A DNA stretch of 64,000 bases from Dysgonomonas sp. Marseille-P4677 (lineage in GTDB: Bacteria; Bacteroidota; Bacteroidia; Bacteroidales; Dysgonomonadaceae): NCBI RefSeq assembly GCF_016652235.1, contig NZ_JAEPKU010000004.1, positions 18,333 to 82,332 on the forward strand, written 5' to 3'. Within the stretch, counting starts at the first letter, position 1; each line of letters starts with the position of its first letter. Made by a program: the position numbers and the translations under genes. The notes beneath the pieces were generated by a model, which was not told the origin of the DNA, searched no databases, and saw only the letters and a list, made by a program, of their open reading frames with translations. Below are positions 54,849-64,000 of the stretch, in pieces.

Positions 54849-57239
54849 TTATTCTGTCAAGGAAAAAGAACTTTTTAGCGTAGCGTTGCTACTACCGCCA
54901 ACCCATATATTGAAGTCTCCGACTTCGGCTTTCTTAATTAAATCGTGACCATAGAAAGCTAAGTCATCCGCAGTCAATCTAAACTCAACAGTTTTGCTTT
55001 CTCCTGCTTTTAAAGCTATACGTTCGAAACCTTTCAGTTCTTTAACCGGACGCACAATAGAGCCTACTATGTCTTGAATATAAAGTTGAACCACTTCTGT
55101 ACCATCTACCTTACTTGTGTTCTTAAGGGTTACCTTTACGGTCAATGTACCATCCATAGGAATAGATGTTGAAGACAGACTCAAATCTGAATATTCAAAT
55201 GTACTGTACGACAAGCCATATCCGAAAGGATAAAGAGGATCCTTACCCGAATCCAGATAAAATGAAGTATTCCCTAGCGACGTCTGCCCCGCTTCGAGTT
55301 CAATTTGATCAAGAGTCATCACTTTTTCAGGAGCAGGACGGCCCGTATTATTATGATTGTAGTACATAGGAATCTGTCCTACTTCACGTACAAATGTCGT
55401 AGGAAGCTTGCCACTTGGATTTGCTTTTCCAAAAAGGAGATCAAGAATAGCAGGTCCCCCCATTGTTCCCGGATGGAAGTTAAAAAGCACAGCATCCGCA
55501 TAAGGAAGATCGCGTTCGATAGTAAGAGGTCTTCCTGCCATAATTACCAAAACGACAGGTTTACCTGCACTTTTTACTGCTTTCAATAATTCAGATTGTG
55601 CCCCTATCAGGTTGATATTCGACAAAGAATGTGCTTCTCCCGACAAGATAGCCTCTTCCCCTAAGAAAACAATTGCAACATCAGCCGATGCAGCAGCCTG
55701 TTTCGCTTTCTCAAAATTAACCGTACTCTTATCTCGTGAGTAACCTAAAGCCGGTTCGTAAACATAATTGATGTGTTTATAATCTCCCTTCAATGCGCCA
55801 ATAGGTGTTATCGTATAATTTTTATCACCATCGAATACCCATGTTCCCATCTGATCGTGAGGAGCATCGGCTAAAGGCCCGATAATAGCTATCTTCTTAT
55901 TCTCAGAAAGTGGTAATGTATTATTATCATTCTTTAAGAGAATAGCGGATTCGACAACCGCTTGTCGAGCTGCTTTGAGATGATCGGTAGCATAAAGTAC
56001 TGAAGGCTTGCTAGTATCTGTATAAGGATTTTCAAATAATCCCATTCTAAATTTTACACGAAGTATATTACGAACTGCGTTATCAATAACAGATATAGAT
56101 ACCTTACCTCCTCTTACCAACTCAGGCAAATATTTAAGATATGCACCACTTACCATCTCCATATCGACACCTGCATGGGCTGAAATGTCTGCTACCTGCT
56201 TATTATCTTTGGCAAAGCCATGAGCAATCATTTCTGCCATCGATGCCCAATCGGACACTACAAAACCATCGAATTTCCACTCATCACGTAGAATATTCTT
56301 CAAAATATAACTATTTCCTGATGCGGGGATCCCATCATTATCATTAAATGAAGTCATCAATGTAGCAGCCCCCGCTTTTATGGCACTATGAAAAGGAGGT
56401 AGGTATACATTACGCATAAGATGGGGAGGGATATTTGTAGTATTATAATCCCGTCCTCCTTCAGCAGCTCCATAGCCAATGAAATGTTTTACACACGCAG
56501 CAATAGCATTAGGATCTTTAAGATCTCCATTACCCTGAAAACCTTTTACCATAGCTGCTCCAAGTTGAGCACCTAAATATGGGTCTTCGCCCAAACTTTC
56601 GGCAATACGCCCCCATCGTGCATCGCGAGATATATCAAGCATAGGCGCAAACGTCCAGTTTACACCAGTAGAACGTGCTTCTATAGCAGCAATACGAGCT
56701 CCATCTTCGACCAACTGGCGATTGAATGACGCAGCTTGTCCAAGAGGAATAGGAAAGATAGTTTTGAATCCATGGATAACATCCCGTCCAATAATCATTG
56801 GTATTCCCAGACGACTTTCTTTCATAGCTGCCTCTTGCAACTTATTCACCATTACAGGGTCTACTATATTGAGTAAAGATCCTATTTGCCCTTTTTTTAT
56901 CGGATTAACAATATTGTCGTTCAACATCTTGTCAGCAGCTTGTTTGATAAGTGCCACTTTCTCACTCTTAGTCATTTCGGATGGCTTCTTTTGTCCTTGT
57001 CCTCCGGCAATACCCATTCTGATAAGGAACGTATCCATATCATCATCACTGTATTGGGCTATTGCCTTATCATCAACAGCGAAAAAACTAACTTGATTCA
57101 TCTGCCCGATCTTCTCGTCCAAGGTCATCTTCGACAACAGTTCCTCTACTCTACTATCAACATCTTGTTGCGCATATCCTGTCGAAAATAGCCCCGACAA
57201 AATAAATATGCCCAATAATCCTAGCTTTTTTATTTCCAT
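54849..57239 (-). CDS. bglX: Family 3 glycoside hydrolase, periplasmic beta-glucosidase
   Basis: The 796-residue enzyme has a signal peptide (IFILSGLFSTGYAQ). The N-terminal TIM barrel has the nucleophile D330 in FVVSDWASM, the second alpha/beta domain carries VAIVFLGEEAILSGEAHSLS, and a fibronectin-like domain ends the protein (TLTVKVTLKNTSKVDGTEVV). It is expected to release glucose from beta-linked oligosaccharides in the periplasm. It lies between GH16 (33 bp) and GH5 in the PUL, so the natural substrate is probably a beta-1,3-type glucan fragment. Confidence 0.94.
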   Translation of the reverse strand: MEIKKLGLLGIFILSGLFSTGYAQQDVDSRVEELLSKMTLDEKIGQMNQVSFFAVDDKAIAQYSDDDMDTFLIRMGIAGGQGQKKPSEMTKSEKVALIKQAADKMLNDNIVNPIKKGQIGSLLNIVDPVMVNKLQEAAMKESRLGIPMIIGRDVIHGFKTIFPIPLGQAASFNRQLVEDGARIAAIEARSTGVNWTFAPMLDISRDARWGRIAESLGEDPYLGAQLGAAMVKGFQGNGDLKDPNAIAACVKHFIGYGAAEGGRDYNTTNIPPHLMRNVYLPPFHSAIKAGAATLMTSFNDNDGIPASGNSYILKNILRDEWKFDGFVVSDWASMAEMIAHGFAKDNKQVADISAHAGVDMEMVSGAYLKYLPELVRGGKVSISVIDNAVRNILRVKFRMGLFENPYTDTSKPSVLYATDHLKAARQAVVESAILLKNDNNTLPLSENKKIAIIGPLADAPHDQMGTWVFDGDKNYTITPIGALKGDYKHINYVYEPALGYSRDKSTVNFEKAKQAAASADVAIVFLGEEAILSGEAHSLSNINLIGAQSELLKAVKSAGKPVVLVIMAGRPLTIERDLPYADAVLFNFHPGTMGGPAILDLLFGKANPSGKLPTTFVREVGQIPMYYNHNNTGRPAPEKVMTLDQIELEAGQTSLGNTSFYLDSGKDPLYPFGYGLSYSTFEYSDLSLSSTSIPMDGTLTVKVTLKNTSKVDGTEVVQLYIQDIVGSIVRPVKELKGFERIALKAGESKTVEFRLTADDLAFYGHDLIKKAEVGDFNIWVGGSSNATLKSSFSLTE

Positions 57240-57272
57240 CTATTTATATATTTATAAAAGTCTCTGACTTAT

Positions 57273-58100
57273 TCATTGTTTTTGATATACCCTTACATAA
57301 TCTATTACATAACGGGCAGGAAAAATATCAGGGTCTATGCCTCTAGTTCCACCCCAATTCCCTCCTATTGCAAGATTCAGTTTTAAATAAAAAGGTACAT
57401 TGAAAGGCCATGTCTTTTTATCCATCTTCTTATCATTCTCGAAATAGAAAAATTCTACTCCATCAACATATCCTTTTATATAATCCTCTGTCCATTCCAC
57501 AGCATAGATGTGAAATTCGTTCTCTATTCCTGCAACCTTTTTTGTAGCCGTTTTCTCTGTATGTTGAACATGATTGTATGCTGCTGTATGTACCGATGTA
57601 TGTGTTGTATCAGGTTTGTAACCGACATATTCCATAATATCTATCTCTCCGTCAAGAGGCCAATCGTTAAAATCTTGGGGAAGCATCCAAAAAGCCGCCC
57701 ATGTACCTTTCCCGCCGGGAACCTTAGCTCGCATCTCGAAATAGCCATATTTCCATGATTGTTTTGTATTCATGCGGGCCGATATAATATCGGAACCCTG
57801 ATAAGGTTTATCCAATTTCAAGGCGGTAATAACAAGGTTGCCATTTTCTATTTTGGCAACAGTATCATTACCCTGTACCCTATCCACATAGTTCTGGGGT
57901 TCGTTATTCCCCCAGCCATGATTCCCCGTTTCGAACCACCATTCATTGTCTGGTAATAAAAGCTTCGAGTCATTGAATTCATCCTGCCATACCAATTTGT
58001 ATCCTTGAGGAATACTTTCGGTCGTATTATCCTGACTACAAGCAGTACTAATAGGAATAAAAAGAAGAATGATAACAGATAAGAAAAAATTTAATTTCAT
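57273..58100 (-). CDS. Family 16 glycoside hydrolase, laminarinase-type lipoprotein
   Basis: The 275-residue product has a lipoprotein signal ending STAC (about residue 21) and a GH16 beta-jelly-roll. The catalytic E-x-D-x-x-E is E152, D154, E157 in DGEIDIMEYVG. The segment WWFETGNHGWGNNEPQNYVD and the E-I-D-I-M-E form fit endo-beta-1,3-glucanases (laminarinases). It probably cuts the polymer at the cell surface. It begins just 16 bp after a terminator-like hairpin that follows the PKD lipoprotein gene. Confidence 0.92.
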   Translation of the reverse strand: MKLNFFLSVIILLFIPISTACSQDNTTESIPQGYKLVWQDEFNDSKLLLPDNEWWFETGNHGWGNNEPQNYVDRVQGNDTVAKIENGNLVITALKLDKPYQGSDIISARMNTKQSWKYGYFEMRAKVPGGKGTWAAFWMLPQDFNDWPLDGEIDIMEYVGYKPDTTHTSVHTAAYNHVQHTEKTATKKVAGIENEFHIYAVEWTEDYIKGYVDGVEFFYFENDKKMDKKTWPFNVPFYLKLNLAIGGNWGGTRGIDPDIFPARYVIDYVRVYQKQ

Positions 58101-58109
58101 GCTTTTATA

Positions 58110-58154
58110 AAAAATGAAGGTTGCCTGAAAAAGGCTCTTTTTCGGGCAACCTTC
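58110..58154 (-). terminator. Strong hairpin with T run inside the PUL, before GH16
   Basis: The arms 58116-58133 and 58137-58154 pair almost perfectly (GAAGGTTGCC and GGCAACCTTC at the base). On the minus strand they are followed by ATTTTTT. It lies 26 bp past the PKD lipoprotein stop codon and 16 bp before the GH16 ATG, so it likely lowers expression of the enzyme genes relative to susCD. Confidence 0.82.
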
Positions 58155-58180
58155 TTAAAATTATATTATTATTCTATAAA

Positions 58181-59071
58181 TTATTTTTTAGGAACAAGCC
58201 TATACCACCATCCATTACCGGATTCTACTGTACTCACAACTTTCAGATACAATACATTTTCATTCAGATCAAGAATGTCATATGAGTGACTTCCCGTATA
58301 ATGACCAAAAAATGCACCATCTCCTAATACCAACGATTTCGCAGCTTCGTTCATTGTAAAAGTATATGATGCCGCAGGAGTATACTCTACATCCCAATCT
58401 CCTGCAGGTGGCTGAGTTGCATTAGTATAACCTTTCTTAGCCAGATCATCTTTTCCCGCACCGTTTGTATAAATTTTCCCTTCGTTCTTCCATACTAGTT
58501 TCAACCCGGTTGTTTTAGACATAGAAAAAGTAAATTCTTGTTTATACAGACTTGATTCGGCTTTTCCCCCAGCCGGACAACTCCACCAAGAAGGTTTACT
58601 ATCGGCCGCAGGTCCAACTCCAAAATGTCCATCTTTTTCACTATCGTAGATCCAGGTTTTACCATCAGTATCGTCAAATCCTCCTGTCAAATCACGATAT
58701 ATTTGAGTATCGAGTAAGGCGAAATCATCATCTGCAATAGTTATTGTTTTCGAAATAGAAGTAGATCCTCCTGATGTATATAAGGTCATTGTTATTGTAT
58801 ATTCTCCTTTGAAAGGATACTGACCTTCAACTTCAGCACCTTTACCTTTACTATAATTTCCCAAATCCCAAACAGGAATGCCAGCTCTAGGAGATGTATT
58901 CTTTATAATCAGAACATTCGGTGTTTCTGCTGATGGAGTCACACTAAAAGCCAGCTCTCCTGGTGTCGGATCAGAACCCAATTTATAATCGTCGCTTTCT
59001 TGAGGATTACAAGATGTCAGAATATAGAATGACATCAATGCAAAGATTCCATATTTTATTATATTTTTCAT
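58181..59071 (-). CDS. PKD-domain surface glycan-binding lipoprotein (SusE position)
   Basis: The 296-residue product has a lipoprotein signal ending LTSC (about residue 21). A PKD-like domain follows (AGIPVWDLGNYSKGKGAEVE, GEYTITMTLYTSGG; about 35-115), then a second beta-rich domain (about 125-296) with many aromatic residues (PSWWSCPAGGKAES, ESGNGWWYRLVPK). Its place right after susD is that of SusE/F-like surface glycan-binding proteins. It probably binds the PUL substrate outside the cell. The exact ligand is inferred from the enzymes. Confidence 0.82.
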   Translation of the reverse strand: MKNIIKYGIFALMSFYILTSCNPQESDDYKLGSDPTPGELAFSVTPSAETPNVLIIKNTSPRAGIPVWDLGNYSKGKGAEVEGQYPFKGEYTITMTLYTSGGSTSISKTITIADDDFALLDTQIYRDLTGGFDDTDGKTWIYDSEKDGHFGVGPAADSKPSWWSCPAGGKAESSLYKQEFTFSMSKTTGLKLVWKNEGKIYTNGAGKDDLAKKGYTNATQPPAGDWDVEYTPAASYTFTMNEAAKSLVLGDGAFFGHYTGSHSYDILDLNENVLYLKVVSTVESGNGWWYRLVPKK

Positions 59072-59093
59072 CTTTATATACTTTTATTGAGGT

Positions 59094-60629
59094 TTATTTC
59101 CATTGACCATTTTGTTTCAATTCAAATTCCGTTCCTTTAGTACTTTCCATATCGGACTGAGGTATAGGAAGATATTTCATCCAATCTTGGAATGTACGTA
59201 CAGAATTATGAGCTGCATCATTTTCTGTCAATACTGTAGGAGCATCACCCCAACGGACCAAATCCCAGAAACGCATGCCTTCTCCTAGAAATTCGCGGCG
59301 ACGCTCAAGTTTTATATTCTCTACTGTGGCAGGAATAGACTTATCTTTTCCGAATGCACGCTTGCGGATCCTGTCTAAACAGCTTTGTGCAGAAACGCCC
59401 TGCTCGGCTTGTCCGTGCATTTTAACTAATTCGGCATAGTTCAGCAATGTTTCAGCAAAACGAAATATACGAAGGTTGTTTGCAAAGTTCAAGTCCTGAT
59501 CTCCCGGTAAATCATTATATCCTACACGAGCAGCATATTTACGTTGAAATAGGCCTGTATCTTGAAAACGTTTTGTATATGCAGCTCCCGTCCAATCATT
59601 GATAGAGCCATCGCGACGAGTATCTTCCTGACTTTCATATATATTATAGGCCGATTTACGAACAGGAGCAAATCCCCATCCCCCCTTGAATATACCATTA
59701 GGATCTTTCAATTCGTTAGGAGATATAAATGCTGGCAGATTGGTTCCGAATCCTTGCCATCCGGTAGACCAAGTCTTCCCTTCAGGAAGCTGATTACTTT
59801 CAAAAATAGATTCTATACAAAATTCGTTCTCATCATCCCACATTGCCCCAAAATCTTCAAAAAGATCAAATTTTTCACTCTTGATAATATCTGCCATATC
59901 TTTTGTAATTTCAGCATAACGTGATTCATCTTTTTGATACAAAACAACACGAGCCTTGAGCATTAGTGCCGCAGCCTTTGACACACGTCCTACATTGGCT
60001 CCAACCATATTCATTGGCAATCTATCTTCTGCGCAAGCAAAATCTATATCTGCCATAATTTTCTCATACACCTGATCGGCTGTAAGCTGTTTGGCCATAT
60101 GAGGGGGATCGATCAGCGCCTGTTCAAAATATGGTATATTACCCCAGAACTTCCATAAAAGATGGGTGTAATAGGCTCGTAAGAAGTGGGCTTCTCCCTT
60201 ATATTGTTCCAACTTTGTATCTTCTATACCAACAGCATTCTCGGCCAAATTGATAACATTGTTACAGCGACTCAATCCGGTAAAATAAATATTCCAAAGG
60301 CCTCCTACTGTCTCTGCTGCCGTAGAAGTAAATTGAGATAATTTATATAATTGTCCTTGGTCTCCGGCATCACCACCACCTTTGTAGATATCATCGGAAC
60401 GCAGGTCTGACATTAATAGAACGGCATTATAGTTATTATCGGCATAGCTGTCGAATAAAAGAATTTGATAGGCCGAACCAAGATTAGCTAACAAGGCGAA
60501 TTCGGTTACAGCAGTTCCTGTCTCCTGCTTTTCGGTTGGAGTAGCAGTCAAGAAATCGTCTCCACAGGAAGAAAAAGAAATACTCCCTGCCAGTGCTATT
60601 ATAATTGGTAAAAATTTATATTTTTTCAT
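59094..60629 (-). CDS. susD: SusD/RagB-family glycan-binding lipoprotein
   Basis: The 511-residue outer-membrane lipoprotein has its signal ending SFSSC. Tetratricopeptide-like helices follow (YKGEAHFLRAYYTHLLWKFW), and the conserved C-terminal pattern is ERRREFLGEGMRFWDLVRWG. A longer frame could start at 60707, but that would run into susC and add a non-signal leader. ATG 60629 gives MKKYKFLPIIIALAG, a normal lipoprotein signal, 22 bp behind susC. It caps the SusC transporter and binds glycans. Confidence 0.95.
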   Translation of the reverse strand: MKKYKFLPIIIALAGSISFSSCGDDFLTATPTEKQETGTAVTEFALLANLGSAYQILLFDSYADNNYNAVLLMSDLRSDDIYKGGGDAGDQGQLYKLSQFTSTAAETVGGLWNIYFTGLSRCNNVINLAENAVGIEDTKLEQYKGEAHFLRAYYTHLLWKFWGNIPYFEQALIDPPHMAKQLTADQVYEKIMADIDFACAEDRLPMNMVGANVGRVSKAAALMLKARVVLYQKDESRYAEITKDMADIIKSEKFDLFEDFGAMWDDENEFCIESIFESNQLPEGKTWSTGWQGFGTNLPAFISPNELKDPNGIFKGGWGFAPVRKSAYNIYESQEDTRRDGSINDWTGAAYTKRFQDTGLFQRKYAARVGYNDLPGDQDLNFANNLRIFRFAETLLNYAELVKMHGQAEQGVSAQSCLDRIRKRAFGKDKSIPATVENIKLERRREFLGEGMRFWDLVRWGDAPTVLTENDAAHNSVRTFQDWMKYLPIPQSDMESTKGTEFELKQNGQWK

Positions 60630-60651
60630 GTTCGTATTATAATTTAAAAGA

Positions 60652-63600
60652 TTAGAAAGTAATATTTGCTCCAACAGAAATAGTTCTGGATTGTGGATAG
60701 ATACCACGGTCTACACCAATTCTATTATAATCGCCAGTAGCAACCTCAGGGTCGAAACCATCATAGCCTGTAAATGTAAGAAGGTTCTCGGCCGATACAT
60801 AAACTCTTAATTTCTGGATCGTGGCCTTTCTGGTAATAAAAGATGGCAATGTATAGCCTATCTGTGCTGTCTTTAAACGTAGATATGAACCATCTTTTAC
60901 ATATAGGTCTGAAGATCTCCAGTTTTCGTTCGGATTAGCAGTAGTCATACGTGGGATTCTGTTAGAAGTCCCTTCTCCATGCCATCGTTCTAATATCCAT
61001 GAAGGACGATTCATAGCCGGAATATCTCCACGTTGCGAAAAATCGAATATATCATTACCTGCTGTTCCCTGGAAGAATAGATTAAGGTCAAATCCTTTCC
61101 AATCGGCACCTATTGTAAAACCGAATGTCCAGTCGGGCATTCCTTTTCCTATATTTATTTTATCATTGTCGTCAATTACTCCATCTCCGTTTACATCAAC
61201 AAAGCGTACATCACCAGGTTGTGCTTTCGGTTGCATCAATTGCCCGTTATTGTTCTTATAAGCACTTACTTCAGCCTCACTCTGGAATAATCCGTCAGTC
61301 TTGTAACCATAGAAGAATGGCCACACTTCACCATTTTGTCCTTTTATATAGCTACCTAGCCCAGAAGCACCCGCTGTTTCATAAATTGCTTCTCCGTTTG
61401 CATTACCCAGTTTGATAAGTTTATTCTTCATATACGATGCATTCGCAGAAATATGATAACTGAAATCACTAATATCTTGTTTCCAACCGAGTTCAAACTC
61501 TACTCCCGAATTCTCCATATCACCGACATTGGCCATAGGAGCTGCCTCGTGACCTACATAATTAGGGATCGGCTTTCTCATGAGCATACCGTTTGTTTTC
61601 TTCTTAAAATAATCGAAGCTAAAACTTAATGCGCTTCCTAAGAAACGGGCATCAAAGCCAAAGTCTGTCTGCTCGGATTCTTCCCACTTAATATCGGGAT
61701 TTGCTATTGCCGATGGAGAAACTCCATATTGCATAACACCATCTTTCCCTTTATCGGCTATACTGTAACCTCCTCCATAATAGTAGTTTTGTCCGCCATC
61801 CATTAACGATGTATAGTAGAAATTACCAATATTTTCATTACCGTTTTTACCCCAGCTGAAACGGAATTTAAATGAATTGAACCAATCGGGAGTAACACCC
61901 TCCATATATGGTTCGTTCAACACATTCCATCCAACAGATACAGCAGGGAAAGTAGCCCATTTATTATTCGGTCCGAATCGGGAAGATCCATCACGGCGAA
62001 TAGTAGCCTGAACCATATAACGTTCGGCATAGTTGTAGTCTACACGTCCGAAATATGAAGCCAGAGAATTGAAATTTGTTCCATCTGTTCCTCCAAAAAC
62101 ACGTTCATCGTCTCTATCGGCTGTTGCTGAATTTATATTAGCCTTATTAGGGTAAAGCTCCAATAAATCGTAATCGCTACCTCCTAATTGGCGACGTTTG
62201 TATTTTTGTGCTGATTGTCCTAAAACAACATTAACATTGTGTTTTCCTTCAAAAGTCTGATTATAGGTTAACACATTTTCTACCTGCCATTTATATCCAC
62301 GATTCATTTCACTCCAGACAGAGCTTCTTTTTACATCTTTTCCCATAGTGGATGAAAAATAAGGGAATTCGTATCCATCAATACCCCAGAAAGCAAGGTC
62401 AAATCCATAGCTACTCTTAAATTTCAAGATTGGAAGGATATCTATTTCACCCCAAAATGTGCCTACAAATTTATCTTCATTATTTTTTTCTTTTCTCGGA
62501 CGATTCAACATGGCCACCGGATTGGATATTTCCTGAAATCCTGCAGGAGGAATGGAGAATACTCTATCATCCTTATCCTTAACTGCATACGGATGATCTT
62601 TTAGTATCTGGTCTGCAGTTTCTTTATCCGCATATAGCGGTACATTAGGATTGAAAGCTAAAGCACTACCAAGTACGGAACCGTATTCGGAGTTGGCATC
62701 TATACTTGTAGACTTACCTCGTGCATACGATACATTAGCTCCTACCCGTACTTTATTTAGGAATGACCTATCCTGGGTTTCGAAGGCCGTATAAGTTGTA
62801 TTGGAACGTACACTCCAACGATCATAGTTGGATTGGCCATAGTTGCCACCAACGATGCCTTCCTGATTAAAATATCCAAGCGAAAGAAAATACTGTACTT
62901 TATCGTTTCCTCCATTCAAACTTACCTGATGATTCTGAACAGGAGCATCGTAATTGAATGTTTCGTCCTGCCAATCCGTCCCTTTTCCTGCCGAACCAAT
63001 TTGCTCGTTGGTATAGCGAGGAGCGTTTCCATCGTTTATCTGAGATTCGTTCATGATAATCATATATTCTTTAGCATCAAGAACCGATCTCTTCTTCCAT
63101 GGATTTTGCCATCCGTAACTGAAATCGTAATTTACAGTTGTTTTGCCTATTGTTCCACTTTTGGTTGTTACCAATATTACCCCATTAGCAGCACGAGCTC
63201 CATAAATAGCTGCCGAAGCTGCATCTTTAAGTATTTCCACAGATTGAATGTCTACAGGATTCAGATAGCTTATACCTCCATCTACAGGCATACCGTCTAC
63301 AATATAAAGCGGGTTACTATTATTTACTGTACCTATTCCACGAATACGAACTTTTGATTCAGCTCCCGGTTGTCCTGAACTTTGTGTAATCTGAACTCCC
63401 GAAACTTTACCTTTTAGGGCATCCTCAACTCTGGATGGTTTTGCAGCATTGAGTTCGCTTGCAGTTACCCGGCTGATCGCTGCAGTTACTACACTCTTTT
63501 TCTGTACACCATAACCAACAACGACGACTTCGTCAAGCATTTGTTGCGAAACGCTTAACGCAACATCAATTGTTGCTCCCTTTACACTATGTTCTTGTGT

Positions 63601-63852
63601 AATATATCCTACATATGTAAAAACAAGAGTTGCCCCCATAGGAGCTTTAATCGAATAGTGACCATCCAAATCAGTCATGGTTCCATTTGTCGTACCTTTT
63701 TCAGATACTGATACACCCACTAATGTTTCTCCTGTAGCTGCATCTGTAATGATTCCTTTTATTTCGGATGTTTGTCCGAATACAGCCAAGGAAGAAAAAA
63801 GAAATAAAGGAATAATAAATAAAATTTTCCAAAAGAAGGGTTCTCTCTTCAT
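60652..63852 (-). CDS. susC: SusC/RagA-family TonB-linked outer-membrane transporter
   Basis: The 1066-residue transporter has a signal peptide (FIIPLFLFSSLAVFGQ). It has a carboxypeptidase-regulatory-like domain (about 30-105), the TonB box region DEVVVVGYGVQKK and a plug with the SusC signature GVQITQSSGQPGAESKVRIR / NPLYIVDGMPVDGG / SVEILKDAASAAIYGARAAN. A large beta-barrel ends ISVGANITF. It imports oligosaccharides with SusD and is the first gene of the PUL operon. A -7 box lies about 60 bp upstream. Confidence 0.97.
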   Translation of the reverse strand: MKREPFFWKILFIIPLFLFSSLAVFGQTSEIKGIITDAATGETLVGVSVSEKGTTNGTMTDLDGHYSIKAPMGATLVFTYVGYITQEHSVKGATIDVALSVSQQMLDEVVVVGYGVQKKSVVTAAISRVTASELNAAKPSRVEDALKGKVSGVQITQSSGQPGAESKVRIRGIGTVNNSNPLYIVDGMPVDGGISYLNPVDIQSVEILKDAASAAIYGARAANGVILVTTKSGTIGKTTVNYDFSYGWQNPWKKRSVLDAKEYMIIMNESQINDGNAPRYTNEQIGSAGKGTDWQDETFNYDAPVQNHQVSLNGGNDKVQYFLSLGYFNQEGIVGGNYGQSNYDRWSVRSNTTYTAFETQDRSFLNKVRVGANVSYARGKSTSIDANSEYGSVLGSALAFNPNVPLYADKETADQILKDHPYAVKDKDDRVFSIPPAGFQEISNPVAMLNRPRKEKNNEDKFVGTFWGEIDILPILKFKSSYGFDLAFWGIDGYEFPYFSSTMGKDVKRSSVWSEMNRGYKWQVENVLTYNQTFEGKHNVNVVLGQSAQKYKRRQLGGSDYDLLELYPNKANINSATADRDDERVFGGTDGTNFNSLASYFGRVDYNYAERYMVQATIRRDGSSRFGPNNKWATFPAVSVGWNVLNEPYMEGVTPDWFNSFKFRFSWGKNGNENIGNFYYTSLMDGGQNYYYGGGYSIADKGKDGVMQYGVSPSAIANPDIKWEESEQTDFGFDARFLGSALSFSFDYFKKKTNGMLMRKPIPNYVGHEAAPMANVGDMENSGVEFELGWKQDISDFSYHISANASYMKNKLIKLGNANGEAIYETAGASGLGSYIKGQNGEVWPFFYGYKTDGLFQSEAEVSAYKNNNGQLMQPKAQPGDVRFVDVNGDGVIDDNDKINIGKGMPDWTFGFTIGADWKGFDLNLFFQGTAGNDIFDFSQRGDIPAMNRPSWILERWHGEGTSNRIPRMTTANPNENWRSSDLYVKDGSYLRLKTAQIGYTLPSFITRKATIQKLRVYVSAENLLTFTGYDGFDPEVATGDYNRIGVDRGIYPQSRTISVGANITF

Positions 63853-63911
63853 GATTGTTAATTTAAGGTTGATTAGAATTATGATATTTAGAAACTTTTA
63901 GGATTCTCTTG

Positions 63912-63919
63912 CAAACTTA
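63912..63919 (-). promoter_or_regulatory. susC -7 box TAAGTTTG
   Basis: This is an exact TAnnTTTG match on the minus strand, 60 bp before the susC ATG, inside the short inverted repeat GCAAA/TTTGC (63911-63924). The -33 region is poor (TTTAA), as expected for a PUL promoter that needs an activator. The regulator gene is not in the window. Confidence 0.55.
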
Positions 63920-64000
63920 TTTGCTTCTCATGTGTTTTTAAAGAAAATTAATACATCAAAAACTCAAAAGCAGATACTAATAAATACTACATAAGTACTA

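Noticed and set aside
60630..60707. Longer N-terminus for SusD
   Set aside because: It would overlap the end of susC and hide the lipoprotein signal that begins at 60629.
62833..63357. A 174-codon open frame on the plus strand inside susC
   Set aside because: It lies wholly antisense to a clear SusC plug domain and its predicted product has no recognisable domain; open frames of this size arise opposite long genes.

Overview
The window is an AT-rich stretch of Bacteroidetes chromosome. The evidence is a SusC/SusD pair, TonB receptors with carboxypeptidase-regulatory-like N-termini, DUF4249, DUF4834 and DUF3332 proteins, lipoproteins with a short S-C lipobox, promoters of the TAnnTTTG type, and a dcw cluster with the yqeY-family gene behind ftsZ. 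A Dysgonomonas-like member of the Bacteroidales is my best guess, but genus-level placement is inference. I saw no rRNA, tRNA, CRISPR array, insertion sequence or prophage. The region is mostly conserved core genome plus one polysaccharide utilization locus (PUL).

Layout. 1-6795 (+): an outer-membrane biogenesis run (three SurA/PpiC-related chaperones, the first cut by the window edge, then an OstA/LptA-like protein) followed by mutL. 6811-8018 (-): an unrecognised beta-barrel/lipoprotein-like pair. 8132-23860 (-): the complete division and cell-wall cluster mraZ-rsmH-ftsL-ftsI-murE-mraY-murD-ftsW-murG-murC-ftsQ-ftsA-ftsZ-yqeY, tightly packed, with a likely MraZ operator of 10-bp repeats before mraZ; murF and ddl are not here. 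24174-28464 (-): a DnaQ-like exonuclease, dnaN, and an esterase-icd pair. 28690-32956 (+): trpS, a DUF4026/DUF2314 protein, and a glycosyltransferase plus NodB-type deacetylase pair. 32967-36457 (-): DUF4834, then a TonB receptor with its DUF4249 lipoprotein. 36701-48645 (-): a family 2 glycoside hydrolase, a PepSY protein with a siderophore-type TonB receptor, a Ca2+-type P-ATPase and ispG. 49100-53387: a sialate O-acetylesterase-like protein (+), a DUF3332 lipoprotein (-), xerD (-) divergent from an ftsB-like gene (+), and a small membrane protein (+). 53495-63852 (-): a PUL reading SusC, SusD, PKD lipoprotein, GH16, GH3, GH5. Its enzymes point to a beta-1,3-type (laminarin-like) glucan.

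How the genes work together. The first block folds and exports outer-membrane material. The dcw block makes lipid I/II (MurC, MurD, MurE, MraY, MurG), polymerises and crosslinks it at the septum (FtsW, FtsI) and assembles the divisome (FtsL, FtsQ, FtsA, FtsZ). MurE carries the DNPR motif of meso-diaminopimelate enzymes. The PUL binds a beta-glucan at the surface, cuts it with GH16, imports oligosaccharides through SusCD and degrades them with GH3 and GH5.

The non-coding signals that stand out are: the MraZ-box-like repeats; a 28-bp direct repeat before the sialate O-acetylesterase gene; a shared palindrome placed alike before two unrelated genes; and three terminator-like hairpins lying directly before the start codon of the next gene in the same direction. 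I did not find a clearly new multi-gene system.
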